The notes beneath the pieces were generated by a model. It made no database searches. It was not told where the DNA came from and saw only the letters and a program-made list of their open reading frames with translations. From NCBI RefSeq assembly GCF_008932295.1, contig NZ_WBWA01000001.1, forward strand, positions 1-64,000: 64,000 bases of DNA, in the 5' to 3' direction. Of this stretch, positions 25,837 through 36,033 are shown piece by piece. Made by a program: the position numbers and the translations under genes. How positions within the stretch are numbered: the first letter of the stretch is position 1; every line of letters begins with the position of its first letter. This stretch comes from Brucella tritici (GTDB lineage Bacteria; Pseudomonadota; Alphaproteobacteria; Rhizobiales; Rhizobiaceae).

Positions 25837-26304
25837 TTGTGCTGATTTATGCAAACTCACACAAAAAGTCACGCAGAATCTTGCACAAGATTTTAACGGG
25901 AATATATTGAAATCTATCGAAAATCTTTTTATTTCAATACTTTAATCTTTTTAATCCTGCTCTCTGGCGATCAATGTTCCTCTACCGCATGTTAGCGCCA
26001 ATTCGAAAATGGGAGTTTCGAAGGGAGGAGTTTACCCGTGAACCACATCAACATAGCCCCTGCATCGCACCCAATTCCGGGACCGTTCTCATCGACCGGA
26101 TCACTGAAATTGCGTGCTCGAAGCTGAAGCGGAGCACGGACTGAGATTATTCACCAGCGCCAAACAGGCCGTCCCTCACGCATCCAAACGGAAGACAGAG
26201 AGACGAGTTGAAGGCAACGGAAAAACACCCTGAAACCGTTTCGCCGATCCGGTTCCACAACAAGGGGTGAGATTCAAAAATCGAGTGATTTGAAGGAGCA
26301 ACCC
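25837..26304. other. Divergent regulatory region between the sensor kinase and kgtP-like genes
   Basis: No gene is seen in this 468-base gap. It contains an inverted repeat TATTGAAAT (25905-25913) / ATTTCAATA (25931-25939) in an A/T-rich stretch, a candidate site for the response regulator. I found no convincing sigma54 -24/-12 promoter by eye, in line with the missing GAFTGA loop. Confidence 0.5.
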
Positions 26305-27612
26305 ATGGTCTCAATTACTAACGAACGGAGTGAAGTGCAAAGTACCAATAGCCGCCTGAAATCCATTATCGGTGGCTCGACCGGCAATCTGGTCGAATGG
26401 TTCGACTGGTACGTTTACGCAGCATTTGCGCTTTACTTTGCACCGCATTTCTTCCCGTCCGAAAGCCAGACCGCGCAACTCATGAGTGCCGCTGCAGTCT
26501 TCGCCGTTGGCTTTGTCATGCGCCCCATCGGTGCATGGATCATGGGGGTTTATGCCGACCGCAAGGGTCGCAAGGCAGGCCTTGCGCTGTCCGTGACGCT
26601 GATGTGTGCAGGTTCGCTCATCATCGCACTGACGCCGGATTACCAGACCATCGGCCTTGCAGCCCCGGCTCTCCTCGTACTCGCACGTTTGATGCAAGGC
26701 CTGTCGGTCGGCGGTGAATATGGCGCCAGCGCCACCTATCTGTCGGAAATGGCAGGCAAAGACCGTCGCGGCTTCTTCTCCTCGTTCCAGTACGTCACGC
26801 TCATTTCTGGGCAACTTCTCGCAATCCTGCTTCTGATCGTGCTTCAGTCGACAATGGAAACCCCTGCGCTGGAATCCTGGGGCTGGCGTATTCCGTTCTT
26901 CATCGGCGCCTTGCTTGCAGTAGTCGTATTCTGGCTGCGTCGCGGTCTTGCAGAAACCGAGAGCTTCAAGAATGCAAAGGCCAAGAACGCTCCGAAATCC
27001 GGTTTCTGGACGCTTATCAAGCATCATCCAAAGGAAACCGCTCTCGTCATGCTTCTGACTGCTGGCGGTACGCTCGCATTCTACGCATACTCGATCTACA
27101 TGCAGAAGTTTCTCGTAAACACGTCTGGCTTCAGCCGCGAAGTGGCAAGTCAGATCAACGCGGTGACGCTGTTCGTCTTCATGTGCCTGCAACCGATCGC
27201 TGGTGCCTTGTCGGACAAGATCGGTCGCAAGCCATTGATGATCGCTTTCGGTGCCGCAGGTGTTCTTTTCACCTATCCGATCTTCACGACGCTGGAACAG
27301 ACCCGCGATCCGATCACGGCCGGTTTGCTGGTCATGGGCGCGCTCATCATCGTCACCGGCTACACCTCCATTAATGCTGTCGTGAAGGCGGAGCTTTTCC
27401 CGGCGCATATCCGTGCACTCGGCGTAGCGCTGCCCTACGCACTGGCCAACACTCTCTTCGGTGGTACTGCCGAGTATGTTGCATTGAGCTTTAAGAATGG
27501 CGGATGGGAACGTGGCTTCTACTGGTACGTCACCATCATGATCGGCATTTCCCTGATCGTTTATCTGCGTATGCGGGATACGAGTAAGGACAGCATGATC
27601 AAGGAAGATTGA
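26305..27612 (+). CDS. kgtP: MFS permease of the alpha-ketoglutarate/metabolite:H+ symporter family
   Basis: A 435-residue, twelve-helix transporter of the metabolite:H+ symporter subfamily. The N-terminus SIIGGSTGNLVEWFDWYVYA and the loop YADRKGRKAG between helices 2 and 3 are typical of KgtP; ARLMQGLSVGGEYGASATYL in helix 4/5 is the family block. It probably imports alpha-ketoglutarate or a close organic acid with protons. GGAG lies seven bases ahead of ATG 26305; an earlier in-frame start at 26290 has no binding site. The divergent DctB/DctD-like pair fits the MifS/MifR arrangement that controls alpha-ketoglutarate uptake in Pseudomonas. Exact substrate is inferred. Confidence 0.85.
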   Translation: MVSITNERSEVQSTNSRLKSIIGGSTGNLVEWFDWYVYAAFALYFAPHFFPSESQTAQLMSAAAVFAVGFVMRPIGAWIMGVYADRKGRKAGLALSVTLMCAGSLIIALTPDYQTIGLAAPALLVLARLMQGLSVGGEYGASATYLSEMAGKDRRGFFSSFQYVTLISGQLLAILLLIVLQSTMETPALESWGWRIPFFIGALLAVVVFWLRRGLAETESFKNAKAKNAPKSGFWTLIKHHPKETALVMLLTAGGTLAFYAYSIYMQKFLVNTSGFSREVASQINAVTLFVFMCLQPIAGALSDKIGRKPLMIAFGAAGVLFTYPIFTTLEQTRDPITAGLLVMGALIIVTGYTSINAVVKAELFPAHIRALGVALPYALANTLFGGTAEYVALSFKNGGWERGFYWYVTIMIGISLIVYLRMRDTSKDSMIKED

Positions 27613-27632
27613 CGCGCCTCCCAAGCGACAAG

Positions 27633-27660
27633 ATGCCGGGCTTAAGCCCGGCATTTTTTA
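27633..27660. terminator. Rho-independent terminator after kgtP-like gene
   Basis: A perfect 22-base palindrome (27633-27654; arms ATGCCGGGC and GCCCGGCAT) is followed by a T-run on the plus strand. It also touches the stop codon of the convergent AraC gene (27658) and may serve both directions. Confidence 0.9.
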
Positions 27661-28650
27661 TTCCTCTTGTTGTACAGTCCGAAACCGCCCTGGGCTTTGC
27701 CCCATCCATTTATGAAATGCGCGATAGAAGGCACTTGGCTCACTGTAACCAAGTTCGGCAGCCACTTCCGCTACACTTAGCTTGTTTTCCCGTAAAAGCC
27801 TTTCGGCTATCACGAAACGCAACTCATCCTTGATCGTCCCGAAATTCTGCCCCTCCCCGCGCAGCCTGCGCCGCAAGGTCGGCCCGGACATGCCAAGCCC
27901 CTTCGCCAGCCCTTCAAAAGACGGCCAGTCTGTGAATGGCAAAGCATTCAGTTGTGCGCGTACCCTTGCGGAAAGATCATTATCATAACGATAGCGGATC
28001 AGAATATTGGCCGGAGCCTCTCGTAAAAAACTCTCCAACGCCACATCGCTGCGGATAATCGGCAGCGATAGATAGGACGATGAAAAAACCAGCCGCGTCA
28101 CCGGCTGATCGAATAATACCGGTGCTCCGAAGAACTTGTGATAATCCTGCCGGTGGACCGGTGCTGGACAAGCAAAGTCGAGCGTCCGCAACGGGATACG
28201 CCGCCCGATCAGCCAGCAGACCACCCCCATCAGGATCAGCCAATAGGCACGATAGGCAAAAGCAGGTCTTGGAGATCCGGCGTCGGTCAGAACGATATGG
28301 GCCATGCCATCGCGGATCCGCAATTCACCTTGCGGATCATCCAGTACCACATTGAGAAACTGCAACGCCCGTCGCAAAGCCCGTTCCAGCGTGCCGGCAT
28401 GCAGCACAGCATGACAAAGCAGATTAAAGCTGCCGGGGCGCATCGGCCTTGCAGCCAGCCCGAAGAATTCGTCGTTGATCGTTTCAGCAATCAGCCACCA
28501 CAAACGGCCATATTCCACATTGGTGATCGGTTCCACCACTGTTTCCGGCAGGCCGATCTTCACCATCAGGGGAGCCGTGTCCATCCCCCGAACACGCACG
28601 CTTTCGAGCGCATCCTCGACGAAGCCCGGCGCAATATTATGGCGTTCCAT
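27658..28650 (-). CDS. AraC family transcriptional regulator
   Basis: A 330-residue regulator with an N-terminal effector-binding region of the OruR/ArgR type (about residues 15-200) and a C-terminal AraC double helix-turn-helix (LAKGLGMSGPTLRRRLRGEG and VAAELGYSEPSAFYRAFHKW). ATG 28650 is preferred; a TTG at 28668 is in frame but less likely. It faces the acyl-CoA catabolic operon across about 125 bases and probably activates it in response to the fatty acid or acyl-CoA substrate. Several regulators of this sub-type control fatty-acid or amino-acid catabolism. Confidence 0.88.
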   Translation of the reverse strand: MERHNIAPGFVEDALESVRVRGMDTAPLMVKIGLPETVVEPITNVEYGRLWWLIAETINDEFFGLAARPMRPGSFNLLCHAVLHAGTLERALRRALQFLNVVLDDPQGELRIRDGMAHIVLTDAGSPRPAFAYRAYWLILMGVVCWLIGRRIPLRTLDFACPAPVHRQDYHKFFGAPVLFDQPVTRLVFSSSYLSLPIIRSDVALESFLREAPANILIRYRYDNDLSARVRAQLNALPFTDWPSFEGLAKGLGMSGPTLRRRLRGEGQNFGTIKDELRFVIAERLLRENKLSVAEVAAELGYSEPSAFYRAFHKWMGQSPGRFRTVQQEE

Positions 28651-28776
28651 GGTTTCTCTATATTGCAAAATCGATCATACATTAATGCATCTAATGTCAT
28701 TGTTTGCAATGCATGACGCGTTAACCTTCAGGAATGGTTGGCCACGAGGAGGTGGCTGTCAGGGAGGTTAAACTGG

Positions 28777-30450
28777 ATGACTGAAACGTCCGTTTCAACG
28801 CGACCGGCGCGTTATGATTATGCCGTTGCGCAATTTCGCATCGAAGATGCCATTGCAAAGCTTCACGGCAATCTTGAAACCGGCATCAATGCCTGTGTTG
28901 AATGCTGCGACCGGCACACTGGCGATAACCGCGTAGCCCTCCGTGCAATTGCAGCCAATGGCGAACTTTCCGAATTCACCTTCGAGAACCTGAGGGATAT
29001 GGCCGCTCGTGTCGGTAATGTACTGAAAGATGCAGGTATCGGCGCTGGCGACGTAGTCGCAGGCCTGTTGCCACGCACACCGGAACTCATTGCAACCATT
29101 CTCGGCGCATGGCGTATCGGCGCGATCTATCAGCCACTTTTCACCGCCTTTGGCCCGAAAGCAATCGAGCACCGTCTGAAGACCAGCAGCGCAAAGCTGG
29201 TCGTCACCAACACAGCCAACCGCTCCAAACTGACAGAAGTTGAAAACTGCCCCAACGTCGCAATCGTGCTGGCGCCCGGCGAAAACCTGCCAGCCAATGA
29301 CATCGATTTTCGTGCTGCAACGGCTTCCGCTTCGGTCGATTGCGCGCCTATACTTCGCCAGAGTAGCGATCTGTTCATGATGATGTCGACCTCCGGCACG
29401 GCGGGTCTACCGAAAGGCGTACCGGTTCCGCTTTATGCGCTGATGGCATTCGGCGCCTATATGCGCGAAGCCATCGGTCTGCGTTCAGACGACATTTTCT
29501 GGAATATTGCTGATCCAGGCTGGGCCTATGGCCTTTATTATGCCGTGACTGGACCATTGCAGCTTGGCATGGCAACCACGCTTTACGAAGGTGGTTTCAC
29601 TGCTGAAAGCACATATGACATCATCGAACGCCTTGGTGTCACCAGCCTCGCCGGTTCGCCGACTGCTTTCCGTCTGCTGATGGCAGAGGGACCGGAAGCT
29701 GCGAAACGTATCAAGGGGCGCCTGCGTGTAGTCTCCAGTGCCGGAGAGCCGCTTAATCCGGAAGTCATTCGCTGGTTCGACGCATATCTTGGTACACCAA
29801 TCTACGATCACTACGGCCAGACCGAGCTTGGCATGGTCGTGAATAATCATCACGGCCTTGAACATTCCGTTCGGCATGGTTCGGCTGGCTATGCAATGCC
29901 CGGCTATCGTGTCGCGGTTCTAGATGAAGAGAGCAATGAACTTGGCCCTAATCAGCCCGGTATTCTCGCTGTGGATATAGCAAAATCGCCGCTTCTCTGG
30001 TTTTCCGGCTATTACAAGCAGGAAACGCCAGCCATTGCGGGCGGTTACTATCGCACCGGAGACACCGTGGAGTTCGAGCCGGATGGTTCGATCAGCTTCA
30101 TTGGTCGCGCTGATGACGTTATAACATCATCCGGTTATCGCATCGGACCATTCGACGTCGAAAGTGCTCTTCTTGAGCACGCCGCCGTCAACGAAGCGGC
30201 GGTTGTCGGCGTACCGGACCCGCAGCGAACCGAAATTGTGAAGGCATTCGTTATCCTTGCGCCCGGTTTCGAAGGTACGCAGAAATTGAAGGATGAGCTG
30301 GCACTGCATGTGAAGAAGCGGCTCTCCGCCCATTCCTACCCGCGTGAAATTGACTTCCTGAGCGAACTTCCCAAGACGCCAAGTGGAAAAATCCAGCGTT
30401 TCCTCCTTCGCAAGGCGGAAATCGACAAACAGCAACAGACGAAGGCCTGA
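28777..30450 (+). CDS. Acyl-CoA synthetase (AMP-forming)
   Basis: A 557-residue adenylate-forming enzyme that activates a carboxylic acid to its CoA thioester. The P-loop-like [15 protein letters not shown], the [10 protein letters not shown] motif, the YRTGD motif and the C-terminal [10 protein letters not shown] with the catalytic lysine are all present. It is of the acetyl-/medium-chain acyl type; the chain length cannot be told. GGGAGG nine bases before ATG 28777 sets the start. First gene of a four-gene operon (ligase, SDR, thiolase, acyl-CoA dehydrogenase). Confidence 0.92.
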   Translation: MTETSVSTRPARYDYAVAQFRIEDAIAKLHGNLETGINACVECCDRHTGDNRVALRAIAANGELSEFTFENLRDMAARVGNVLKDAGIGAGDVVAGLLPRTPELIATILGAWRIGAIYQPLFTAFGPKAIEHRLKTSSAKLVVTNTANRSKLTEVENCPNVAIVLAPGENLPANDIDFRAATASASVDCAPILRQSSDLFMMMSTSGTAGLPKGVPVPLYALMAFGAYMREAIGLRSDDIFWNIADPGWAYGLYYAVTGPLQLGMATTLYEGGFTAESTYDIIERLGVTSLAGSPTAFRLLMAEGPEAAKRIKGRLRVVSSAGEPLNPEVIRWFDAYLGTPIYDHYGQTELGMVVNNHHGLEHSVRHGSAGYAMPGYRVAVLDEESNELGPNQPGILAVDIAKSPLLWFSGYYKQETPAIAGGYYRTGDTVEFEPDGSISFIGRADDVITSSGYRIGPFDVESALLEHAAVNEAAVVGVPDPQRTEIVKAFVILAPGFEGTQKLKDELALHVKKRLSAHSYPREIDFLSELPKTPSGKIQRFLLRKAEIDKQQQTKA

Positions 30451-30460
30451 GGACAAGCAT

Positions 30461-31228
30461 ATGCAGATTAAAGATCGGGTATTTCTTATTACCGGTGCAA
30501 GCTCTGGCCTCGGTGCTGCGGTTGCAAAAATGGCCATTGATGCCGGCGGGAAAGTCATGCTTCTCGATGTGAATGCAGAAGCCGGTGAAGCACAGGCCAA
30601 AGCACTTGGTGCGATGGCAAAATTTCACCGCACCGACGTCACCAGCGACGTAGATGGCAAGGCTGCCATCGCTGCTGCACTGGAGGCTTTCGGGCGCGTT
30701 GATGCACTTGTCAACTGTGCCGGTGTGGCACCGGGTGAGAAGATTCTCGGACGTGATGGCGCGCATAGGCTGGAAAGCTTCACGCGCGCAATTTCGATCA
30801 ATCTCATTGGCACATTCAACATGCTGCGTCTCGCTGCCGAAGCCATGGCAAAGAACGAGCCCGGCGAAGGTGGAGAACGAGGCGTCATCATCAATACGGC
30901 GTCCGTTGCAGCCTTCGACGGCCAGATCGGCCAAGCGGCATATTCAGCTTCCAAGGGCGGCGTCGCTGCCATGACATTGCCAGTGGCCCGCGAACTTGCA
31001 CGTCACGGCATCCGCGTCATGACCATCGCGCCCGGAATATTCGCCACACCTATGATGGCTGGCATGCCGCAGGAGGTGCAGGATGCCCTCGGCGCTTCCG
31101 TGCCATTCCCGCCCCGCCTCGGTCGACCGGACGAATATGCGGCTCTTGCCCGCCACATCGTGGAAAACCAGATGCTTAACGGTGAAGTCATCCGTCTGGA
31201 CGGCGCACTTCGCATGGCAGCAAAGTAA
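30461..31228 (+). CDS. SDR family 3-hydroxyacyl-CoA dehydrogenase, HSD10-like
   Basis: A 255-residue short-chain dehydrogenase. The NAD-binding motif [15 protein letters not shown] is at the N-terminus, NCAG follows and the catalytic Ser / YSASK pair is intact ([20 protein letters not shown]). The sequence [17 protein letters not shown] is close to the mitochondrial HSD17B10 group, which oxidises 3-hydroxyacyl-CoA and 2-methyl-3-hydroxybutyryl-CoA. GAGG precedes ATG 30461. It probably performs the third step of the beta-oxidation cycle encoded here. Confidence 0.9.
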   Translation: MQIKDRVFLITGASSGLGAAVAKMAIDAGGKVMLLDVNAEAGEAQAKALGAMAKFHRTDVTSDVDGKAAIAAALEAFGRVDALVNCAGVAPGEKILGRDGAHRLESFTRAISINLIGTFNMLRLAAEAMAKNEPGEGGERGVIINTASVAAFDGQIGQAAYSASKGGVAAMTLPVARELARHGIRVMTIAPGIFATPMMAGMPQEVQDALGASVPFPPRLGRPDEYAALARHIVENQMLNGEVIRLDGALRMAAK

Positions 31229-31240
31229 CGAGGAACAATC

Positions 31241-32431
31241 ATGTCCAACAGCGATCCTATTGTCATTGTCGGTGCTTCCCGTACTCCCATGGGCGGCTTT
31301 CAAGGTGATTTCGCCAATGCTCAGGCGACCGATCTCGGTGCTGCAGCCATTCACGGTGCACTTGCAGGCGCTGGCCTTGCGCCGGAAGCAGTAGAGGATG
31401 TCTATATGGGCTGCGTCCTGCCTGCTGGTCAGGGACAGGCTCCGGCGCGTCAGGCTTCGATCAAGGCCGGGATACCTGTTTCCACTGGCGCAACGACGGT
31501 CAACAAGATGTGCGGTTCGGGCATGAAGGCAACCATGCTGGCGCATGATCTGCTGCTGGCGGGTTCTGCCGATGTCATTGTTTCCGGCGGCATGGAGAGC
31601 ATGACAAACTCCCCCTATCTGCTGCCTAAGGCACGTGGCGGCTATCGTATGGGGCACGGACAGATTATCGATCATATGTTCATCGATGGTCTCGAAGACG
31701 CCTACGACAAAGGCCGCCTCATGGGCACCTTTGCCGAAGACTGCGCGGAAGCTTATCAGTTCACGCGGGAAGCTCAGGATGAGTTCGCCATTGCCTCGCT
31801 GACACGCGCCCAGAATGCCATCAAGAATGGTCTTTTTGCCGCCGAAATTACGCCCGTTACCGTGAAGGCCGGGCGTAGCGAAGTCGACATTTCCATCGAT
31901 GAGCAGCCCGGTAAGGCGAAACTGGACAAAATTCCGACCCTTCGCCCGGCATTTCGTGACGGCGGCACCGTGACGGCTGCCAACTCCTCCTCGATTTCGG
32001 ACGGTGCGGCAGCCCTCGTTCTCATGCGTGCTTCCGAAGCGGAAAAACGCGGCCTCACCCCGCGTGCGGTTCTGGTCGGCCATGCGACCCATGCCGACAA
32101 ACCGAACCTCTACCCGACCGCGCCCATTGGCGCGATAAACAAACTTTCGGCGAAAATCGGCTGGAACCTGAAAGATGTCGATCTCTTTGAGATCAATGAG
32201 GCTTTTGCGGTCGTAACCATGGCGGCGATGCGTGATCTCGATCTGCCGCATGACAAGGTCAATATTCATGGTGGCGCCTGCGCCCTTGGCCATCCTATCG
32301 GCGCGTCCGGCGCGCGTATTCTTGTCACCCTGCTTTCAGCCCTCGAAACCCATGGTCTGAAGCGCGGCGTTGCCGGCATCTGTCTGGGCGGTGGCGAAGC
32401 AACTGCGGTCGGCATTGAGAGGATCGTCTGA
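31241..32431 (+). CDS. Acetyl-CoA acyltransferase (thiolase)
   Basis: A 396-residue thiolase. The nucleophilic cysteine is in [10 protein letters not shown], the general-base histidine and partner in NEAFAVV and [16 protein letters not shown], and the second cysteine in [13 protein letters not shown]. It cleaves 3-ketoacyl-CoA, giving acetyl-CoA plus a shortened acyl-CoA, or runs as acetoacetyl-CoA thiolase. It sits 12 bases behind the SDR gene and shares one base with the dehydrogenase that follows, so it belongs to the same catabolic operon. Confidence 0.95.
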   Translation: MSNSDPIVIVGASRTPMGGFQGDFANAQATDLGAAAIHGALAGAGLAPEAVEDVYMGCVLPAGQGQAPARQASIKAGIPVSTGATTVNKMCGSGMKATMLAHDLLLAGSADVIVSGGMESMTNSPYLLPKARGGYRMGHGQIIDHMFIDGLEDAYDKGRLMGTFAEDCAEAYQFTREAQDEFAIASLTRAQNAIKNGLFAAEITPVTVKAGRSEVDISIDEQPGKAKLDKIPTLRPAFRDGGTVTAANSSSISDGAAALVLMRASEAEKRGLTPRAVLVGHATHADKPNLYPTAPIGAINKLSAKIGWNLKDVDLFEINEAFAVVTMAAMRDLDLPHDKVNIHGGACALGHPIGASGARILVTLLSALETHGLKRGVAGICLGGGEATAVGIERIV

Positions 32432-33558
32432 TGCTCTTGAACGATACGCAGGAGCAGATTCGCGAAGCCGCCCGGCAGTTCGCACAGGAACGGCTCGCGC
32501 CGGGTGCTGCCGCACGCGACAGAGAGCATTCTTTCCCGGGCGCAGAGCTTGCCGAAATGGGCGAGCTTGGCTTTATGGGAATGCTGGTACCGGAAGAATG
32601 GGGCGGTTCCGATCTGGGAGCGGTTGCTTACGCTCTGGCGCTGGAAGAAATTGCTGCAGGCGATGGGGCATGTTCGACCATTGTTTCGGTCCACTCGTCT
32701 GTCGGCTGCGTTCCGATCCTGCGTTTCGGTACCGAAGAGCAGAAACAGCGTTTCCTGCCCAAGATGGCTTCCGGTGAATGGATTGGCGGGTTCGCATTGA
32801 CCGAACCACAGGCCGGTTCGGATGCGTCTGCGCTCAAAACCCGCGCACGCCGCGACGGCGATCATTACGTGATCGACGGTTCCAAGCAGTTCATCACGTC
32901 GGGCAAGAATGGCAGCGTGGTGATCGTGTTCGCCGTTACCGATCCGTCGGCAGGCAAAAAAGGCATTTCGGCGTTCATCGTGCCGACCGATACTCCGGGC
33001 TACGAAGTTGTTTCCGTGGAACACAAGCTCGGCCAGCATTCATCGGATACCTGTGCGCTCGCTTTCACCGATATGCGCATTCCAGTAGAAAACCGGCTAG
33101 GCGATGAGGGCCAGGGCTACAAAATCGCACTTGCCAATCTGGAGGGCGGGCGCATCGGCATTGCTGCTCAATCAGTCGGCATGGCCCGCGCAGCATTCGA
33201 AGCTGCATGTACTTACGCCAAAGAGCGCATCACATTCGGCAAGCCAATTATCGAGCATCAGGCCGTCGCTTTCAGGCTTGCCGACATGGCAACGAAGATT
33301 GAGACAGCCCGTCAGATGGTTCTCCATGCAGCTGCGCTGCGCGAGGCAGGCAAACCGTGCCTGACTGAAGCATCAATGGCCAAACTTGTTGCCTCTGAAA
33401 TGGCTGAACAGGTCAGCTCTGCCGCGATCCAGATTCATGGCGGTTACGGTTATCTGGCTGATTATCCAGTTGAGCGTATTTATCGCGATGTTCGCGTCTG
33501 CCAGATTTACGAAGGCACCAGCGACGTGCAGCGTCTTGTAATTGCGCGAGGAATGTGA
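32431..33558 (+). CDS. Acyl-CoA dehydrogenase
   Basis: A 375-residue FAD enzyme catalysing alpha,beta-dehydrogenation of an acyl-CoA. The two family blocks are clear: [17 protein letters not shown] in the middle domain and [16 protein letters not shown] at the C-terminus; the catalytic glutamate is in [11 protein letters not shown], the position used by short- and branched-chain enzymes. Electrons would pass to ETF. It ends the operon. No enoyl-CoA hydratase gene is present between it and the SDR, so that step must come from elsewhere. Confidence 0.94.
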   Translation: MLLNDTQEQIREAARQFAQERLAPGAAARDREHSFPGAELAEMGELGFMGMLVPEEWGGSDLGAVAYALALEEIAAGDGACSTIVSVHSSVGCVPILRFGTEEQKQRFLPKMASGEWIGGFALTEPQAGSDASALKTRARRDGDHYVIDGSKQFITSGKNGSVVIVFAVTDPSAGKKGISAFIVPTDTPGYEVVSVEHKLGQHSSDTCALAFTDMRIPVENRLGDEGQGYKIALANLEGGRIGIAAQSVGMARAAFEAACTYAKERITFGKPIIEHQAVAFRLADMATKIETARQMVLHAAALREAGKPCLTEASMAKLVASEMAEQVSSAAIQIHGGYGYLADYPVERIYRDVRVCQIYEGTSDVQRLVIARGM

Positions 33559-33654
33559 AGGCCACTTGCGATAATGTTTGCAAGTCGTGGTGAAAATCGG
33601 CCAAAAGATCGCGTGCGGATACGAGGTATATCTGCACGCAAAATGTGAGGCCTG

Positions 33655-34155
33655 ATGACTGTTCGCCCGATTGTAAACTATCCGGATAAACGGCTTCGCG
33701 TTGCAGCCGAGCCAGTCACCCTGTTCGACGGCGCTTTGCAGGAGCTAGGCACCGATCTTCTCGATACAATGCGCGCAGCACCGGGCATCGGTATAACCGC
33801 ACCGCATATCGGCATATCAACACGTTTGGTGGTTTTGGAACTACCAACCGAACCAGGCCCAAAATTCTATGTAAATCCGGAAATCGTCTGGGCTTCAGAA
33901 GAAAAAATCCATCATCAGGAAGGCAGCGTCTCGATGCCGGGTGTTGTCGATGAGGTCGAGCGCCACGCCCGCATCACAATTCGCTATCAGGATCTCAATG
34001 GCAACGAGCAAACCGAGGAATCGGAAGGTCTGCTCGCCGTTTGCCATCAGCACGAAATCGACCAGCTTGACGGTATTTTCTGGATTCAGCGCCTTTCGCG
34101 ATTGCGCCGAGACCGCCTCATCAAGCGCTATGAGAAATCGCAGCGCCCGAGATAG
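33655..34155 (+). CDS. Peptide deformylase-like protein with lost metal ligands
   Basis: A 166-residue protein of the peptide deformylase fold. The three diagnostic motifs are all altered: motif 1 reads GIGITAPHIG (normally GxGLAAPQxG), motif 2 reads EGSVSMPG with Ser91 where the metal-binding cysteine of EGCLS should be, and motif 3 reads HEIDQ (133-137) with Gln in place of the second metal-binding His of HEIDH. Two of three ligands are therefore missing and classical deformylase activity is unlikely. The frame is otherwise intact and the start at 33655 is preceded by GTGAGG. It stands alone between the acyl-CoA operon and serA (convergent). It may be a binding or regulatory paralogue. Confidence 0.85.
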   Translation: MTVRPIVNYPDKRLRVAAEPVTLFDGALQELGTDLLDTMRAAPGIGITAPHIGISTRLVVLELPTEPGPKFYVNPEIVWASEEKIHHQEGSVSMPGVVDEVERHARITIRYQDLNGNEQTEESEGLLAVCHQHEIDQLDGIFWIQRLSRLRRDRLIKRYEKSQRPR

Positions 34156-34174
34156 TTGGCGCTGCGAAATACAC

Positions 34175-35413
34175 TCAATAGAGTAGACGGGCGCGGATAG
34201 TGCCGGGAATTTCGCGAATGGCCTGCAACACCGTTTCGCTGGCCTCACCGACGCCATCAGCTTCCATCACAAGATAGCCCACTTCGCCGTCGGTTTGCAG
34301 AAACTGGCTGGCGATGTTGATGTTATGCGTCGAGAAAACATTCACGAGGCTGTTGAGGATGCCCGGACGGTTTTCATGAACGTGCATGAAGCGCGTGCCC
34401 GTAGGGCGCGGCGGCAGCTGGACTTGCGGGAAGTTGACAGCGCCCAGCGTGGAACCGACATCAGAATATTCGACCAGTTTTCTGGTGACTTCCAAACCGA
34501 TACGTTCCTGCGCTTCTTCCGTCGATCCGCCGATGTGAGGCGTGAGAATGACGTTTTCCAGTCCCTGAATGGGTGAAACGAACCTGTCGTTGTTGGAGGC
34601 TGGTTCAACCGGGAACACGTCGATGGCAGCACCTGCGAGGTGACCTTCCTGCAGAACCTTTGCCAGAGCTTCCAGATCAACAACCGTACCGCGCGCATTG
34701 TTGATGAGAAAGGCTCCCTTCTTCATCTTGCGCAGTTTCGCTTCGGTAATCAGCTTCGAAGTCGATTTATTTGACGGCACGTGCAGGCTGACAACGTCTG
34801 AAATCTTCAACAGTTCGTCGAGGCTCGCAGTTGGTTTGACATTGCCATATTGCAGCTTGTCGGACGTATCGAAATAACGCACAGTCATGCCGAGGCTTTC
34901 GGCCAGATTGCCGACTTGTGAACCGATATTGCCATAGCCGATGATACCAAGCGTCTTGCCGCGCACTTCACGGCTGCCGGTTGCCGTCTTGTCCCAACCG
35001 CCTGCATGTGCGGAGACGGAGCGTGGGAAAATCCGGCGCATCAGCATGATGATTTCGCCAATAACCAATTCCGCAACGGAACGGGTGTTCGAAAATGGTG
35101 CATTGAAGACCGGAATGCCGCGCTTGCGTGCAGCTTTCAGCTCAACCTGATTAGTCCCAACCGAGAAGCAACCGACTGCGATCAGGCGGTTAGCCGCAGT
35201 AAAAATCTCTTCAGTCAGTTGCGTCCGGGAACGAATGCCAACGATATGCGCTGACGAAATCGCTTCAATCAAATCGGCTTTATCCAGTGCCTTCGGCAGA
35301 TGCGTGACATTGGTGTAACCGGAAGCTTTGAAGTAATCGACGGCCGTTTGATTGATGCCCTCTAGTAGAAGAACATTGATGCGGTCGCGTGCGAGTGAGA
35401 GACGTTCAGTCAT
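34175..35413 (-). CDS. serA: D-3-phosphoglycerate dehydrogenase
   Basis: A 412-residue NAD-dependent dehydrogenase of the short, E. coli SerA type, catalysing the first step of serine synthesis. The D-2-hydroxyacid dehydrogenase blocks are present: LGIIGYGNIGSQVGNLAESLG for NAD binding, GAFLINNARGTVVDLEAL and the catalytic His in VILTPHIGGSTEEAQ. The C-terminal ACT domain (about residues 340-412, HENRPGILNSLVNVF) is where L-serine would inhibit. It has no partner genes nearby and is convergent with the deformylase-like gene. Confidence 0.95.
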   Translation of the reverse strand: MTERLSLARDRINVLLLEGINQTAVDYFKASGYTNVTHLPKALDKADLIEAISSAHIVGIRSRTQLTEEIFTAANRLIAVGCFSVGTNQVELKAARKRGIPVFNAPFSNTRSVAELVIGEIIMLMRRIFPRSVSAHAGGWDKTATGSREVRGKTLGIIGYGNIGSQVGNLAESLGMTVRYFDTSDKLQYGNVKPTASLDELLKISDVVSLHVPSNKSTSKLITEAKLRKMKKGAFLINNARGTVVDLEALAKVLQEGHLAGAAIDVFPVEPASNNDRFVSPIQGLENVILTPHIGGSTEEAQERIGLEVTRKLVEYSDVGSTLGAVNFPQVQLPPRPTGTRFMHVHENRPGILNSLVNVFSTHNINIASQFLQTDGEVGYLVMEADGVGEASETVLQAIREIPGTIRARLLY

Positions 35414-35668
35414 TTTGGGGATTTCCAGGCTGTAACAGCAGATAGTCGGTTTACGACATGAATGAACGCAAAGCCGTCGTCAACAGGATGTGTTGAAAGA
35501 TTTTACCCCAATTGCAGATTCACGGAGAAAGTGAATAGAGCTGCGCCTTTTCAGAAACCCCGGCGGACCTATCTGATTACTATGGCAAATAACAAAAGCT
35601 TCCATTTGGCTCACCTGCCAACCGAGCCAAAGATGTCCTTAATGACAGTAACCGGAGGAATACCCCCG

Positions 35669-35965
35669 ATGAGTGAAACTATCACCCTCGATACGCATGA
35701 AGCCATTCGGGACTGGGTGGCCGCTCGCAACGGAAACCCAGCATTTGTCAGCACATCCACAGATCCCGATGCAGCGCCGGTATTGCGAATTGTTTTCGAG
35801 CCGGAATTCGTTGCCGATGTCGAACGGCCCTTGGATGCAGGAGGACTTGAAGTCGTGGAATGGGACGACTGGTTTCGCGTTTTCGACAGGGAAAAACTGG
35901 TCATACTGGTAGCACACTCGAAGCCAGGAAAACTTGATAATTTCTATCAAATCCTCCCGGCCTAA
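35669..35965 (+). CDS. Hypothetical small acidic cytoplasmic protein
   Basis: A 98-residue protein I do not recognise. It begins SETITLDTHEAIRDWVAARN and is rich in acidic and aromatic residues, with no signal peptide or membrane segment. GGAGG (35654-35658) eight to ten bases upstream of ATG 35669 marks the start; the longer open frame back to 35462 lacks a binding site. It lies between serA (divergent, start 35413) and the convergent dhaKL gene. Function unknown. Confidence 0.65.
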   Translation: MSETITLDTHEAIRDWVAARNGNPAFVSTSTDPDAAPVLRIVFEPEFVADVERPLDAGGLEVVEWDDWFRVFDREKLVILVAHSKPGKLDNFYQILPA

Positions 35966-36033
35966 TTGCTAATGAAATAATTACCTTTTGCCTATCAGGG
36001 GCTGACTTCAAGCCAGTTTCCCTGATCGGCCAT

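Noticed and set aside
25965..25985. Possible sigma54 promoter TGGCGATCAATGTTCC ahead of the kgtP-like gene
   Set aside because: The GG element is there but the required GC of the -12 element is missing.
26311..27654. 447-codon open frame antisense to the kgtP-like gene
   Set aside because: Composition is cysteine-, histidine- and arginine-rich without domains; it is a frame shadow of a strongly coding MFS gene.
35994..36026. Hairpin ATCAGGG / CCCTGAT between the 98-residue protein and dhaKL as a terminator
   Set aside because: Short stem with a long loop and no T-run on either strand; too weak to list.
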